Shown: positions 21,595-30,764, numbered from the stretch's first letter. The stretch is DNA of 64,000 bases from Deltaproteobacteria bacterium IMCC39524 (GCA_029667085.1 JARUHJ010000004.1:310001-374000), one strand, 5' to 3'. Made by a program: numbers and translations. Notes: generated by a model not told the origin, from the sequence alone.

Positions 21595-21788
21595 ATAGAA
21601 AGCTTCTCACAGTCGCAGGGTGGGTTGCAAGACAGGTCATCTTCAATAAATGTCATAGTAATAATTGATAGAAACCGATAATCGGCAGAGCCGATAACCA
21701 TTTCAAATTACATTCCGCAATGTTTTTGGTAGATTGTAATAGTTGTTAGCTTTCCGCACACCTGCACTCACTGAACAGAGGCCAAACC

Positions 21789-23765
21789 ATGACTGAGCTG
21801 ACCGCTCTTCAAGACATCCTTATCCTCCTTTGCCTCGCTCTGCTCAACGCATACGCCTTTAGCCTTCTGCGTCAATCACCAATTGTCGGCTACCTCACCA
21901 CCGGACTGCTCGTAGGCCCCTATGGTTTCCACCTGGTTACCGGGCACCACGAAGTCGAACTGGTTGCCGAGGTCGGAATTGTTCTGCTTCTCTTCACTAT
22001 CGGACTGGAGTTCTCCTACGATCGAATTTTGCGCCTCAAGAAGCTGTTGCTTTCAGCCGGCGTCACGCAAGTGGCCTTAACCGGGGCAACTGTATTTTGC
22101 ATAACCCTCCTGTTTGGAGGAAGCATGGTTTCCGCCACGATTCTCGGTATGGCAATGGCCCTGTCATCAACTGCAATCGTCTTGAAATTACTCCTTGAAC
22201 GCGGCGAAGTTGATGCAGCACACGGTCGCATGGCGCTCGGCATCCTGCTGTTTCAGGACCTGTGCATCATCCTCTTCATTGTTGCCCTGCCCCTTCTTGG
22301 CGAAACAGATCAAGACTTTACGATCTGGGCTCTGGTTAAAACCGGCTTGATTCTGTGCTCTCTCTACCTGTTCGTCCGTCATCTTCTCAAGCCTCTGCTG
22401 CGCATCATCCTGAGCACCCGTGCTCCAGAGCTTTTTCGCCTGACGATTATCGCTGTGGTTCTCGGCACCGCCTGGGCAACGGCCCATGCAGGCCTGTCGC
22501 TGGCGCTTGGAGCTTTCCTGGCGGGATTGGCTTTGGCAGAATCAGACTCCTCCCATCAGGTCATGGCTGATATTATCCCCTTCCGCGATGTTTTTCTGGC
22601 CGTCTTCTTCATCTCAGTCGGCATGTTGGTCGACATCCAGCTGTTCATGAGCAATTTGTGGCTTGTGCTTCTCTGCGTGGTCCTGCTCAGCCTGACCAAA
22701 GCCGTGACTGGAACGCTCGCAGGTCTGATGGCCAACCAGCCTCTACGTACGTCCATGATCGCAGGATTGATGACCTTCCAAGTTGGAGAGTTCTCTTTCA
22801 TCCTGCTCGAGTCAGCCCAGGAGTTAAAACTGATTCCTATTCAAACCTATCAACTCGCGCTTTCAGTTGTCGCCTTAACGATGATGTTGTCACCCCTGAT
22901 GTTTCGTCACGCCCATAATATCTCAGATCGCCTCTCGTCCCTGTGGAGCGGAGCCGCTGATCGCCCGATGACAGAGGATAACGAGCGCACTGCCAACCTC
23001 GAGGGACATGTTGTGATCGCGGGCTACGGAGTGGCGGGCAGGAACATCGCGCGCACCTTACGCGAGATTCGCATTCCCTACATTCACATCGAAATGAATG
23101 GTGAAATGGTGCATCAGGCACGCAAATCAGGTGAGATCATCATTTATGGCGATGCAACGGCACCGGCGGTTCTGGAAGGGGCGGGAATCCACAAGGCACG
23201 AGCCATGGTCCTTGCCATTAACGACCCCTCGGCTTTAGCCCGGGCCATCCCAACAGCACGAGAGCTGAACCCCGACTTGTACATTCTGGCTCGCACCAAC
23301 TTCGTTGCCAGCATTGAGCAGCTGGTGCGGCTGGGAGCCGACGAAATCATTACGGATGAATTCGGAGCCGGACTTGAGATGTCGACTTTCCTGCTACGCC
23401 AGCTCGACATCCCCGAAGGTCGGGTCCTGAAGATTCTCTCCTCCTTGCGCGAGGAGCATCATCAGCGCTACAAACAACATGACAAGCCGACCAGAAACCT
23501 GACCGGCTACCTGTCTGTACTAGAGGGCGGAGAGATTGAGATTCAAGCGGTTCCGGACGATTCCCCCTGCCTTGGCAAGAGCCTTGCCGAACTCAACTTT
23601 CGCGCCGTAACCGGTTGTAGCGTTATGGGAGTGATTCGTCAGGAGAGGGTCGATTACAATCCCACGGCAGAATTGCGCCTGGAAGTCGGTGACACCCTTA
23701 TGCTTCTGGGCGAAGAGGGGGGGATTATTAAAGCTCGCAAGTTATTGCATGGAAATCTCATTTAA
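21789..23765 (+). CDS. KefB/CPA2-type cation:proton antiporter with TrkA-N and TrkA-C domains
   Basis: This 658-residue inner-membrane protein has a Na/H-exchanger domain of about 12 helices (residues 5-385), with GIVLLLFTIGLEFS near residue 67 and the QDLCII motif near 157 typical of CPA2 transporters. A cytoplasmic RCK (TrkA-N) domain begins at VVIAGYGVAGRNIA near residue 410, and a TrkA-C domain covers about 575-655. Such proteins export K+ or Na+ under nucleotide or redox control. Glutathione gating, as in E. coli KefB/C, cannot be confirmed. It has its own gap on both sides and seems monocistronic. Confidence 0.88.
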   Translation: MTELTALQDILILLCLALLNAYAFSLLRQSPIVGYLTTGLLVGPYGFHLVTGHHEVELVAEVGIVLLLFTIGLEFSYDRILRLKKLLLSAGVTQVALTGATVFCITLLFGGSMVSATILGMAMALSSTAIVLKLLLERGEVDAAHGRMALGILLFQDLCIILFIVALPLLGETDQDFTIWALVKTGLILCSLYLFVRHLLKPLLRIILSTRAPELFRLTIIAVVLGTAWATAHAGLSLALGAFLAGLALAESDSSHQVMADIIPFRDVFLAVFFISVGMLVDIQLFMSNLWLVLLCVVLLSLTKAVTGTLAGLMANQPLRTSMIAGLMTFQVGEFSFILLESAQELKLIPIQTYQLALSVVALTMMLSPLMFRHAHNISDRLSSLWSGAADRPMTEDNERTANLEGHVVIAGYGVAGRNIARTLREIRIPYIHIEMNGEMVHQARKSGEIIIYGDATAPAVLEGAGIHKARAMVLAINDPSALARAIPTARELNPDLYILARTNFVASIEQLVRLGADEIITDEFGAGLEMSTFLLRQLDIPEGRVLKILSSLREEHHQRYKQHDKPTRNLTGYLSVLEGGEIEIQAVPDDSPCLGKSLAELNFRAVTGCSVMGVIRQERVDYNPTAELRLEVGDTLMLLGEEGGIIKARKLLHGNLI

Positions 23766-23924
23766 AAGTTTTTCCTCCTGCTACAAAAACCTGGAGGATA
23801 TTTTAACCGGATCTTCCCCAACCTTTCTTGTATGACCCGATAGAAATTCCTGCTCAAGAGATGAAACGCTTGTGCTAGTATCGCACCCCCTGACAACAAC
23901 CCCGAAACAAGGATCGACTCAACA

Positions 23925-26222
23925 ATGAACACTGCAGGAATAATCGCAATCAATCAGATTCTGGTCGAAGAGACCGGGTTGCAACTAGCGCAAATCAAGC
24001 AGACCGTAGCGCTTCTCGAAGAGGGCGCGACCGTCCCCTTTATCGCCCGTTATCGTAAAGAAGCCACAGGGGAGCTCGATGAGGTTGAGATACGCCTGAT
24101 CCAGGAACGCCTTGAATATCACACGGCCCTGAACGAGCGTCGACAGACCATTCTTAAGTCAATCGATGAGCAGGGCAAACTGACCCCTGAGCTACGCCAG
24201 AAGATTGAGCAGACCCGGCAAAAAACTGAACTGGAAGACCTCTACCTGCCCTTCAAACCGAAACGACGCACCAAGGCACTGATTGCCAAGGAGCGTGGGC
24301 TTGAACCCCTTGCAGGGCAGTTACTGGCGGCACGAGGCCAAGGGGCCTCTGCTGAAGAGTTGGCAAGGCCTTATCTCAATGCGGAACGGGAAATAACAAC
24401 AACCGAAGAAGCCTTGACCGGTGCTGGCCATATTCTTGCTGAACAGTTCGCCGATGTTGCCGAGGCACGTGCGATTGTGCGCGACCTGACCTGGCAAAAA
24501 GGACTGTTTTCTTCTCAACCGGCACGGGGCAAAGAGGAGACGGTCAGCAAGTTTGAGATGTATTACGATTTCAGCGAACCGCTGCAACAGATACCATCAC
24601 ACCGGATGCTCGCCATGCGGCGAGGTGAAAAAGAAGACGTTTTACGTCTGCGCATCGAGGCGCCGGAAGAAGAGATTCTTGGCCGACTCTGCGTACTTTT
24701 CGTTCCTGCCGAAAGCCGTTTTAGCGAATTATTACGTGAGATCATCGTCGACGCCTACAAACGCCTGCTCACCCCTTCGATCGAAGTGGAATTGAGGTTA
24801 CAGGCAAAAAAGGCTGCTGATGACGAGGCGATTCGTGTCTTTGCGGAGAACTTGCGGAACCTGCTTCTGGCCGCGCCGGCCGGCAGCTATAAACTCCTCG
24901 GTGTTGATCCGGGCTTGCGCACCGGCTCCAAGCTGGCTGTGGTCGATGCGACCGGCCGCTTTCTCGAGCATGTGACAATTTACCCCCACACCGGGGGAGG
25001 AGCCAAGATCGAGTCGGCCCGTCGTGAACTGCTGCGTCTGATTGAGAATCACAACGTTGAAATGATTGCTATCGGCAACGGCACCGCTGGGCGTGAGATG
25101 GATCAATTCATTCGCGCCGCCCTCAAAGAGGCCGGTTTAAAGCTGCAGGTTGTCATGGTCAGCGAAGCTGGCGCCAGCGTCTATTCGGCATCAGAGATCG
25201 CCCGCGAAGAATTTCCGGATCTCGACCTGACCGTTCGCGGGGCCATCTCCATTGCCCGCCGCCTTCAGGATCCCTTGGCCGAACTCGTCAAGGTCGACCC
25301 CAAAAGTATCGGCGTTGGTCAGTATCAGCACGATGTCAGCCAAACAGCCCTGAAGAAGTCCCTCGATGAGGTGGTTGAATCTTGCGTCAACTTTGTCGGT
25401 GTTGACCTGAACACGGCCAGCTGGGCGCTCTTGAGCTTTGTGTCGGGAATCAGCGATACTCTTGCCAAGGCGATCGTCAACCATCGTGATGCTGAAGGTG
25501 CTTTTGTCAGACGGGATCAACTCCTCCAGGTGTCGCGCTTTGGCAAGAAGGCCTATGAGCAGGCAGCAGGTTTTTTGAGGATCAGGAACGCCGTTCAGCC
25601 CCTCGACAACACGGCCGTCCATCCGGAACGCTACGGGGTGGTGGAGAAGATGGCCTCCGACCTCGGTGTGGCCATAGCAAAGTTGGTCACTGAACCGGCT
25701 TTACTCAACAACATCAAGCTGGAAACTTATGCCGGAGACGACATTGGACTGCCGACGTTGAATGACATTGTCTATGAGCTAAAAAAGCCAGGTCGGGATC
25801 CCCGGGAAAGTTTTGTTACGACAAGCTTTCGCGAAGATGTCATGGAGGTGAAAGACCTTAAAGAAGGGATGACACTTAACGGCATCGTGACCAATGTCGC
25901 AGCCTTTGGTGCCTTTGTCGATATTGGCGTCCACCAGGATGGCCTGGTCCATGTCAGCCAGCTTGCCGATCGCTTTGTTAAAGACCCGAACCAGGTGGTC
26001 AAGGTTGGTCAGCAGGTTCAGGTCAGGGTTCTGTCGATTGATCTGCAGCGCAAACGGATCGGCCTGACCATGCGCAAGGGTGAGTCAGAGAAGCCACCGC
26101 AGCAGAAAGAACGTGTCAAGCAAGCAAGATCCGAAAAAAAAGCCCCTGAGCCTTCAACGGCCATGGCCGAGGCCTTGTCAAAATCAGGTTTCCGGGTCAA
26201 CAAGGGCAAAGGCCCCCGTTAA
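23925..26222 (+). CDS. tex: Transcription accessory protein Tex
   Basis: Tex is a cytoplasmic nucleic-acid-binding protein related to eukaryotic Spt6. The 765-residue protein has the N-terminal helical domain (1-320), a YqgF/RuvC-like domain starting at LLGVDPGLRTGSK near 323, helix-hairpin-helix motifs (SWALLSFVSGISDTLAK near 500), and a C-terminal S1 domain (GMTLNGIVTNVAAFGAF near 648) with a basic tail. All family parts are intact. Its stop codon overlaps that of the convergent unknown gene by three bases. Confidence 0.94.
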   Translation: MNTAGIIAINQILVEETGLQLAQIKQTVALLEEGATVPFIARYRKEATGELDEVEIRLIQERLEYHTALNERRQTILKSIDEQGKLTPELRQKIEQTRQKTELEDLYLPFKPKRRTKALIAKERGLEPLAGQLLAARGQGASAEELARPYLNAEREITTTEEALTGAGHILAEQFADVAEARAIVRDLTWQKGLFSSQPARGKEETVSKFEMYYDFSEPLQQIPSHRMLAMRRGEKEDVLRLRIEAPEEEILGRLCVLFVPAESRFSELLREIIVDAYKRLLTPSIEVELRLQAKKAADDEAIRVFAENLRNLLLAAPAGSYKLLGVDPGLRTGSKLAVVDATGRFLEHVTIYPHTGGGAKIESARRELLRLIENHNVEMIAIGNGTAGREMDQFIRAALKEAGLKLQVVMVSEAGASVYSASEIAREEFPDLDLTVRGAISIARRLQDPLAELVKVDPKSIGVGQYQHDVSQTALKKSLDEVVESCVNFVGVDLNTASWALLSFVSGISDTLAKAIVNHRDAEGAFVRRDQLLQVSRFGKKAYEQAAGFLRIRNAVQPLDNTAVHPERYGVVEKMASDLGVAIAKLVTEPALLNNIKLETYAGDDIGLPTLNDIVYELKKPGRDPRESFVTTSFREDVMEVKDLKEGMTLNGIVTNVAAFGAFVDIGVHQDGLVHVSQLADRFVKDPNQVVKVGQQVQVRVLSIDLQRKRIGLTMRKGESEKPPQQKERVKQARSEKKAPEPSTAMAEALSKSGFRVNKGKGPR

Positions 26223-26989
26223 AGGCCTTTTAGCCGCATGCTCCGGGAGAGGATTTCGAAAGCCAGGTCGTGATCTACTTCAGGGTTGAGCGCCGGCCCT
26301 ATCAGGCGAATCATAGCGGCTCGTTTGAGTAACCGATTGTCGAAGCGCGCCCCCGGAGCGAGACGCTTCAGTTCGTTCTTCAGGTGGTTAAAATTAAGCT
26401 CACGGGTAAACTGCATCGCCTCGCCCAGACCATCGTAGCTCATCACCGGGCGATCGAAGATAAACAGTGCACGATCATGCGTGTAGAGCCAGAGTGATTC
26501 GTCACGCTCTTCGACCGTCACGATTTTCTCTGTCTTGACTTGTTTGGTCATCGGCAACCCGCCGGCCAGAAGAGTCTTGCCAAGGCTGAACTTACGGCTA
26601 GTCTCGGTCCCCGTGGTCTGAATCTCACCGGCCTTACAGATGGCAACCAGCAACAGTTCGATCGTACCGTATTCAATCTCGCAACTTTCACCATCACGCG
26701 ACTCTACCTTTAACGCCTCTTCTCCCAGAACAAAACGATAGACGTAGCAGGCTGACTGGTGTTTACGCACATCTTCCGTGTCGATCATGAACGCCGGCAG
26801 TTCTTCTTGAGTCAAACTGGCAACCAACGCACGGGCGTGATCTTCGTCTGCAAAAGTTGCAATCACAACCGGACTGCCACCAGAAAGTTTCTGACGGGCT
26901 TCGAATGCCACGGTTCCCAGTTTTTCAGCGACAACCATGGCAACAGCGCTCTCTTCCATCTTCCAATCATGTAGAACGACTAGATACAA
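26219..26989 (-). CDS. Conserved-looking protein of unknown function
   Basis: I do not recognise a family. The product (256 residues from the preferred start) is soluble, with an N-terminal LVVLHDWKMEES, a region rich in VVIATFADEDHAR-like strand-helix pattern (about 40-75), and a basic C-terminal third containing LKRLAPGARFDNRLLKRAAMIRLIG. There are no signal peptide, membrane helices or metal clusters. A TTG at 26989 has GGAG six bases upstream and is preferred to a TTG at 27031 that lacks a ribosome site. The gene converges on tex, and the two stop codons share the palindrome TTAA. Confidence 0.6.
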   Translation of the reverse strand: MYLVVLHDWKMEESAVAMVVAEKLGTVAFEARQKLSGGSPVVIATFADEDHARALVASLTQEELPAFMIDTEDVRKHQSACYVYRFVLGEEALKVESRDGESCEIEYGTIELLLVAICKAGEIQTTGTETSRKFSLGKTLLAGGLPMTKQVKTEKIVTVEERDESLWLYTHDRALFIFDRPVMSYDGLGEAMQFTRELNFNHLKNELKRLAPGARFDNRLLKRAAMIRLIGPALNPEVDHDLAFEILSRSMRLKGL

Positions 26990-27186
26990 TGCGTACTCCA
27001 ACGAGAAAACGGATAGTCCCAAGACCGGCAATAGAGTAATGATAACCTAAAGCGTTTAAATTTCTTAGCCCATTCTTTGCGTTTTTACTTTTCTGGTTAT
27101 CTACTTCATTCCAGCAAACTGTTGCATAAACTTTCTGGTGACGTACTAAACAAAAACTTTAAACCGGAAAAGCAGACGGCCGGCCT

Positions 27187-27271
27187 TACGCAGAGGCGCA
27201 GAAATCGCGCAGGCAGGACTTCCACATCCTGGCTTTCCGGATTTTGTCTTACTCTGCAATCTCCGCGTCTC
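27187..27271. repeat. Degenerate palindromic repeat, ACGCAGAG type
   Basis: The left arm reads ACGCAGAG, GCGCAGA, then GCGCAG (27188-27212). The right arm (27252-27271) has CTCTGC and CTCCGCGTCTC, the approximate reverse complement. The design matches the other palindromes of the window, but decay is stronger. Confidence 0.55.
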
Positions 27272-27351
27272 AAGTGAGCATAGCGACCGAGCGTGAGTCA
27301 AACTTACTTTTTGGCAAGACCTAACGCCTCAGTACCATTAATCCGTTTGCT

Positions 27352-27360
27352 TGATATAAT
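27352..27360 (+). promoter_or_regulatory. Extended -10 promoter of the lone receiver gene
   Basis: TGATATAAT at 27352-27360 is a consensus extended -10 element 36 bases before the ATG. The -35 region (near 27332) is poor, as expected for an extended -10 promoter. Confidence 0.55.
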
Positions 27361-27396
27361 AAACGTCTAGGCACACTTAACTTAAGAGAAACCATC

Positions 27397-27768
27397 ATGA
27401 AAAGAATCCTGATCATCGATGACGATCGACTCTTTCTCGATCTACTCACAAGATACGTGCGAGAACGCTACCCGAACCTTGAGATCATAACCTGTGATGA
27501 ACCGCACCAGGGTCTGGCACAAATTGATAAGGATCTCGATTTACTTCTTCTCGACCTTGAGATGCCCAAAATGGACGGCGGCAAACTGCTCTCCTACGCC
27601 ATCGAAAAGGGCCTGGATAGCCGGCGCATTATAATCCTCTCGGGACGTGACGCAGACTACCTGCACGAACGTTTCGCCATGGGTGAATGTCTCGCGGTGC
27701 TGAACAAGAATGAGGCGCGGCAGAAGGTGGTGTTGGATATGATTTTTGGTGCGTTGCAGAAGAAATGA
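27397..27768 (+). CDS. Single-domain response regulator
   Basis: This 123-residue protein is only a receiver domain. It has the acidic triad DDD at residues 8-10, phospho-acceptor D53 in LLDLEMPKMDG, a switch Ser near 82 and K104. The lysine sits in LNKNE rather than the usual K-P, so the following loop is atypical. With no output domain it should act by protein contact, as CheY or a phosphorelay intermediate. No kinase lies beside it. It has its own promoter and a strong terminator. Confidence 0.88.
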   Translation: MKRILIIDDDRLFLDLLTRYVRERYPNLEIITCDEPHQGLAQIDKDLDLLLLDLEMPKMDGGKLLSYAIEKGLDSRRIIILSGRDADYLHERFAMGECLAVLNKNEARQKVVLDMIFGALQKK

Positions 27769-27834
27769 AGTAAAGGCTGTTACAGAGGCTCAGAGCTGGC
27801 AACCTTAAAAAGGCTCTTTGATCTACAACACTAT

Positions 27835-27870
27835 GGCCACCAGGGGGGCGATCCCTGGTGGCCTTTTTTT
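27835..27870 (+). terminator. Rho-independent terminator of the receiver gene
   Basis: An 11-bp stem, GGCCACCAGGG at 27835-27845 with CCCTGGTGGCC at 27853-27863, is followed by seven T residues. Confidence 0.92.
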
Positions 27871-27885
27871 ATTTTTATTTTTCTG

Positions 27886-27913
27886 TTGACATACCTGACA
27901 AAATCAGTAATAT
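27886..27913 (+). promoter_or_regulatory. Promoter of the putative small RNA
   Basis: A perfect TTGACA at 27886 is followed after 16 bases by TAATAT (27908), with an overlapping TATATA at 27911. It lies between two plus-strand terminators. Confidence 0.5.
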
Positions 27914-27919
27914 ATAAAC

Positions 27920-28011
27920 ACAGAACACAAGTTCTTCATGGTTCTACCTCCTAAGCAAAACCCATAAAACCCGTTGCCCCACAGCCCCTCCTAGCTGTGG
28001 GGCTTTTTTTG
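27920..28011 (+). ncRNA. Putative small RNA with two CCUCC motifs
   Basis: Between the receiver-gene terminator and the minus-strand SpoIIM gene lies a promoter followed by about 90 non-coding bases and a terminator. The terminator is a 9-bp stem GCCCCACAG/CTGTGGGGC (27976-27984 and 27995-28003) with eight T residues. Its ten-base loop is CCCCTCCTAG, and a second CCTCCT lies unpaired at 27947-27952. Exposed CCUCC is the anti-Shine-Dalgarno motif used by several trans-acting small RNAs. The T-tract orients it to the plus strand. The 5' end is a guess from the promoter, and no known RNA family was recognised. Confidence 0.5.
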
Positions 28012-28041
28012 TTAAAACTCAGGGCTTATTAGAAAACTTTT

Positions 28042-28818
28042 TCAGCTACCGGCAATCATGGCGACCACCTGACGCGTTAAATAAGCTTCGGTCAGGCCGG
28101 CAATCAGAAGAAGATTGATGATCATCTTCAAATTCTGCTGAAACTTCTGCGACGCAAGCACATGATCAATACTTTGGAAAGACTCCAATGTGGATTCATT
28201 ACCGAACACGACCGGACGAATGGTCTTCCAGATTCCGACTGGGAGGCTACAGGCGAGTAATATAGCTGCAATCTCAGGAATACCATGCGGTAAAACGTAG
28301 GCCAAGGCGACAGGCAGCGACGAACTAAACACATGGCCGATACCGATCCAAGCCCCGGCCATAAAACCTAGAGCAATTGTGGCGATGTAGGGGACAACCA
28401 TCAAAAGGAACAAAGACAGACGCAGTTGAGGGGATGGGATGGGCGCAAAAGCCGGGATTTTCAGCAAGTATTCTGCAGAACGGTCTTTTTGCAGGTATCT
28501 GCGGAGTCGCAGGAACGACCGGTTCTGGTTGTGAGGATTGAGTAGTTGGGTCCAGTAGGCGAGGGCCACGATCGACAGAGCAACTGTGAGATTACAGAAA
28601 AACAACGTGAGCCATGCATCAACACCAAGGGCCATCCCCTGGCTCGTAATCATCGTACCGACATGTGGCAGACCAAACGTCGTCGCCTTCAGAAGGGTTA
28701 CAGGTTCCACCTGAAACAGCCCGGCCACTAACATCGTGGAGAAATAACCGATCAAGGCCGCTATGACCAGATGACTTAGCAGCCATTTCCATGCACGAGC
28801 CACGTGAGAGGTTTGCAT
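28042..28818 (-). CDS. SpoIIM-family (DUF95) integral membrane protein
   Basis: This 258-residue protein has about six hydrophobic helices. The motif LPHGIPEIAAILLA near residue 190 is the hallmark of the stage II sporulation protein M family, which also occurs in many non-sporulating bacteria with unknown function. The start at 28818 (MQTSH) follows a GGAGAG ribosome site; an ATG 14 codons upstream lacks one. No family partner (such as a MoxR or RDD gene) is adjacent, so no role is assigned. Confidence 0.75.
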   Translation of the reverse strand: MQTSHVARAWKWLLSHLVIAALIGYFSTMLVAGLFQVEPVTLLKATTFGLPHVGTMITSQGMALGVDAWLTLFFCNLTVALSIVALAYWTQLLNPHNQNRSFLRLRRYLQKDRSAEYLLKIPAFAPIPSPQLRLSLFLLMVVPYIATIALGFMAGAWIGIGHVFSSSLPVALAYVLPHGIPEIAAILLACSLPVGIWKTIRPVVFGNESTLESFQSIDHVLASQKFQQNLKMIINLLLIAGLTEAYLTRQVVAMIAGS

Positions 28819-29277
28819 TGTAATCTCTCCGGAGGTCTTGAAGGAAATTGGTAAGCACATTTGCCCGACAAAAATACTCAGGTAATTACACTATAAGGTT
28901 TCTGTGGTGCATGTCAAACAGCAGATTTGAGCTAGGACAAAACTTTTTTGGAAATGAGTATAGATTCAAGAAATCAAAGAGGGCTTTCCAGAGCACCACA
29001 GGTCTAGTAGCTGAAACTTGATCTGACAGTCAGTGTCAGATTTAGTCGAACTGAAAAAGGCCTTGTCGACATTTTTAGAAGTCGGGGGGTGCAGTAATTT
29101 TGCATTTCAACAAATCTTAGCACACCAAAACAATGTGAGAGGATTTCTAGTAAAAGCCTCTAGAATGAATCAAGCTGTCTCCTCATTATAATTCATTCCT
29201 AAATATCAAGATATATAATAAAGTATAGAACAACTGCTCTTACCATGTAGAGCCAAATTCATTGACCGCGGATTACT
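28819..29277. other. A+T-rich gap upstream of the HD-GYP gene
   Basis: This gap of about 460 bases contains the left copy of the inverted 48-bp sequence (29001-29048). It also has an 8-bp inverted repeat GAATGAAT/ATTCATTC (29163-29170 and 29191-29198) and a TATAAT at 29214 without a clear -35 box. No coding sequence was found. Confidence 0.5.
29001..29048 (+). repeat. Left copy of inverted repeat flanking the HD-GYP gene
   Basis: This 48-bp stretch matches the reverse complement of 30717-30764. The core ACTTGATCTGACAG (29016-29029) and CAGTGTC (29031-29037) are identical, and GGT-TAGTA at the outer side also matches. The copy contains its own small palindrome, ATCTGACA/TGTCAGAT. Confidence 0.7.
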
Positions 29278-30600
29278 ATGGATCTTCAACAAGGACACGA
29301 AACAATAGGGCAACTGGTCGCTGCTTGGCAGAGCTTTCGCATGTACCCGGCCAAACACCCTGCTTGCGTTCAGAGGATAAAGAAGTGCTACGAACAACTG
29401 TCTATGCTGCTAATGCAGCAGCCCAAAATTTGTATTGGCATAACAGAAGAAACTCTTTTTGTAGATGATTACCTCTTCACCGACCCATACATTTCAGAGG
29501 CAGAAGCCATAGACATTCTGAATGACCTTGGACTCAAAGGTCTCGAAGTAGTACGTGGATTGACGCTTGAGGAATTGAATCTTTTTTTTGCTCTGAGCGT
29601 TTACTGTCTTAATTCAGACAAAAAGATTGAGAATGCTCACGATCTTAAAAAGCTGCACCATCTACGTATTATCACTTTACAGGAAGAAGATGAAAAACCG
29701 CGTGCTGTCTATAATGCCGCGATGCAAGCTGTTGACCAGGTTTTTAATGACATTAAGGGAGGACGTGTTCCTTCAACAGAAGGCCTTCGCAATGTTTCAA
29801 AAAGTATGGTTCAGTCAGTTCTGCGTGAGAAACATGCCTTGTTTGCTCTAGCCCAGATCAAGGACTATGACAATTACACATTCAACCATTCGGTAAATGT
29901 TGGCATTATTTCACTGACCGTTGGTCATGCCTGCAACATTGACCCAAAACAGCTCGCTCTATTGGCCTTCGGCGGCATGGTGCACGATATCGGCAAGCTG
30001 AAAATATCCTCGAAAATCCTTAACAAGCCAGGGAAGTTGACCAAGGAAGAATATGATTTGATGAAAAATCACCCTGTAGCTGGAATGGAATTGATCTCTA
30101 AGGTTGAGGGTATTCAGCAAGAAGTTATCGATATGGTGCATTATCACCATTTACACAACAAAGGCTTTGGTGGCTATCCCAGCCGTCCGCGAAGAAACCT
30201 TTCTCCTATGGTAGATATGGTCAAGATTGCAGATACCTATGATGCAATAACCACGCACCGGGTTTACAAGCGGTCAATACCGCCCCGAGAAGGTCTCCGG
30301 CAAATGAAAGCTGTCCGGGGCAACATTTTGAATCCAGAGTTTCTAGACTATTTTACTTTCCACCTTGGGGACTACCCTGTAGGTAGTCTTATTCGACTAA
30401 AAAATGGCGAAATCATGCTGGTCATCGGTTTCGGCGAATTAGGCAGCAGCCATTTAAGGTTGCGCCGATTAAGAACTGCGAATGGGAAGTCGGACCCCGG
30501 AAAAAACTTATCTGAACTACTGCCGACTGAACACGACTTGATAGTTGCTGACATTGATCCTACGACTCAGGGGATCGATACGTCAGTCTATTTCGATTAA
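29278..30600 (+). CDS. HD-GYP domain protein (probable cyclic di-GMP phosphodiesterase)
   Basis: The 440-residue protein has an N-terminal helical region (1-190) of no recognised family and a C-terminal HD-GYP domain. Visible signature residues are H236-D237 with following GK, a later HP (NHPVAGME), H290-H291 and G299-Y300-P301. The usual HHExxDGxGYP is HHLHNKGFGGYP here, so the Glu and Asp before the GYP are replaced; activity is likely but unproven. The C-terminal 80 residues carry a basic strand region. Codon use is visibly richer in A and T than in neighbours, no Shine-Dalgarno sequence is evident, and the gene is bracketed by inverted repeats, all of which suggest acquisition. Confidence 0.85.
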   Translation: MDLQQGHETIGQLVAAWQSFRMYPAKHPACVQRIKKCYEQLSMLLMQQPKICIGITEETLFVDDYLFTDPYISEAEAIDILNDLGLKGLEVVRGLTLEELNLFFALSVYCLNSDKKIENAHDLKKLHHLRIITLQEEDEKPRAVYNAAMQAVDQVFNDIKGGRVPSTEGLRNVSKSMVQSVLREKHALFALAQIKDYDNYTFNHSVNVGIISLTVGHACNIDPKQLALLAFGGMVHDIGKLKISSKILNKPGKLTKEEYDLMKNHPVAGMELISKVEGIQQEVIDMVHYHHLHNKGFGGYPSRPRRNLSPMVDMVKIADTYDAITTHRVYKRSIPPREGLRQMKAVRGNILNPEFLDYFTFHLGDYPVGSLIRLKNGEIMLVIGFGELGSSHLRLRRLRTANGKSDPGKNLSELLPTEHDLIVADIDPTTQGIDTSVYFD

Positions 30601-30716
30601 CCACTATTTACAGTAAACATTACCCCCGCCCTGATTCTCCGAGTAGGAGTATTCCTATGAGTATTACTGCAACTCTTTCTTACATTATCTAGGGATATTT
30701 AGTACGCGGAAGGCAA

Positions 30717-30764
30717 GCTAAAAACCAGACACTGTCTGTCAGATCAAGTCCCGATTACTAAACC
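30717..30764 (-). repeat. Right copy of inverted repeat flanking the HD-GYP gene
   Basis: This is the reverse-complement partner of 29001-29048; the core CTGTCAGATCAAGT lies at 30736-30749. The pair encloses about 1.7 kb with only the HD-GYP gene inside. Confidence 0.7.

Larger units (their letters stand above)
26990..27396. other. Intergenic region with degenerate palindrome
   Basis: The gap of about 400 bases upstream of the lone receiver gene contains the divergent promoter zone of the unknown gene, a degenerate palindromic repeat (27187-27271), and the receiver-gene promoter. No further coding sequence is convincing. Confidence 0.5.
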
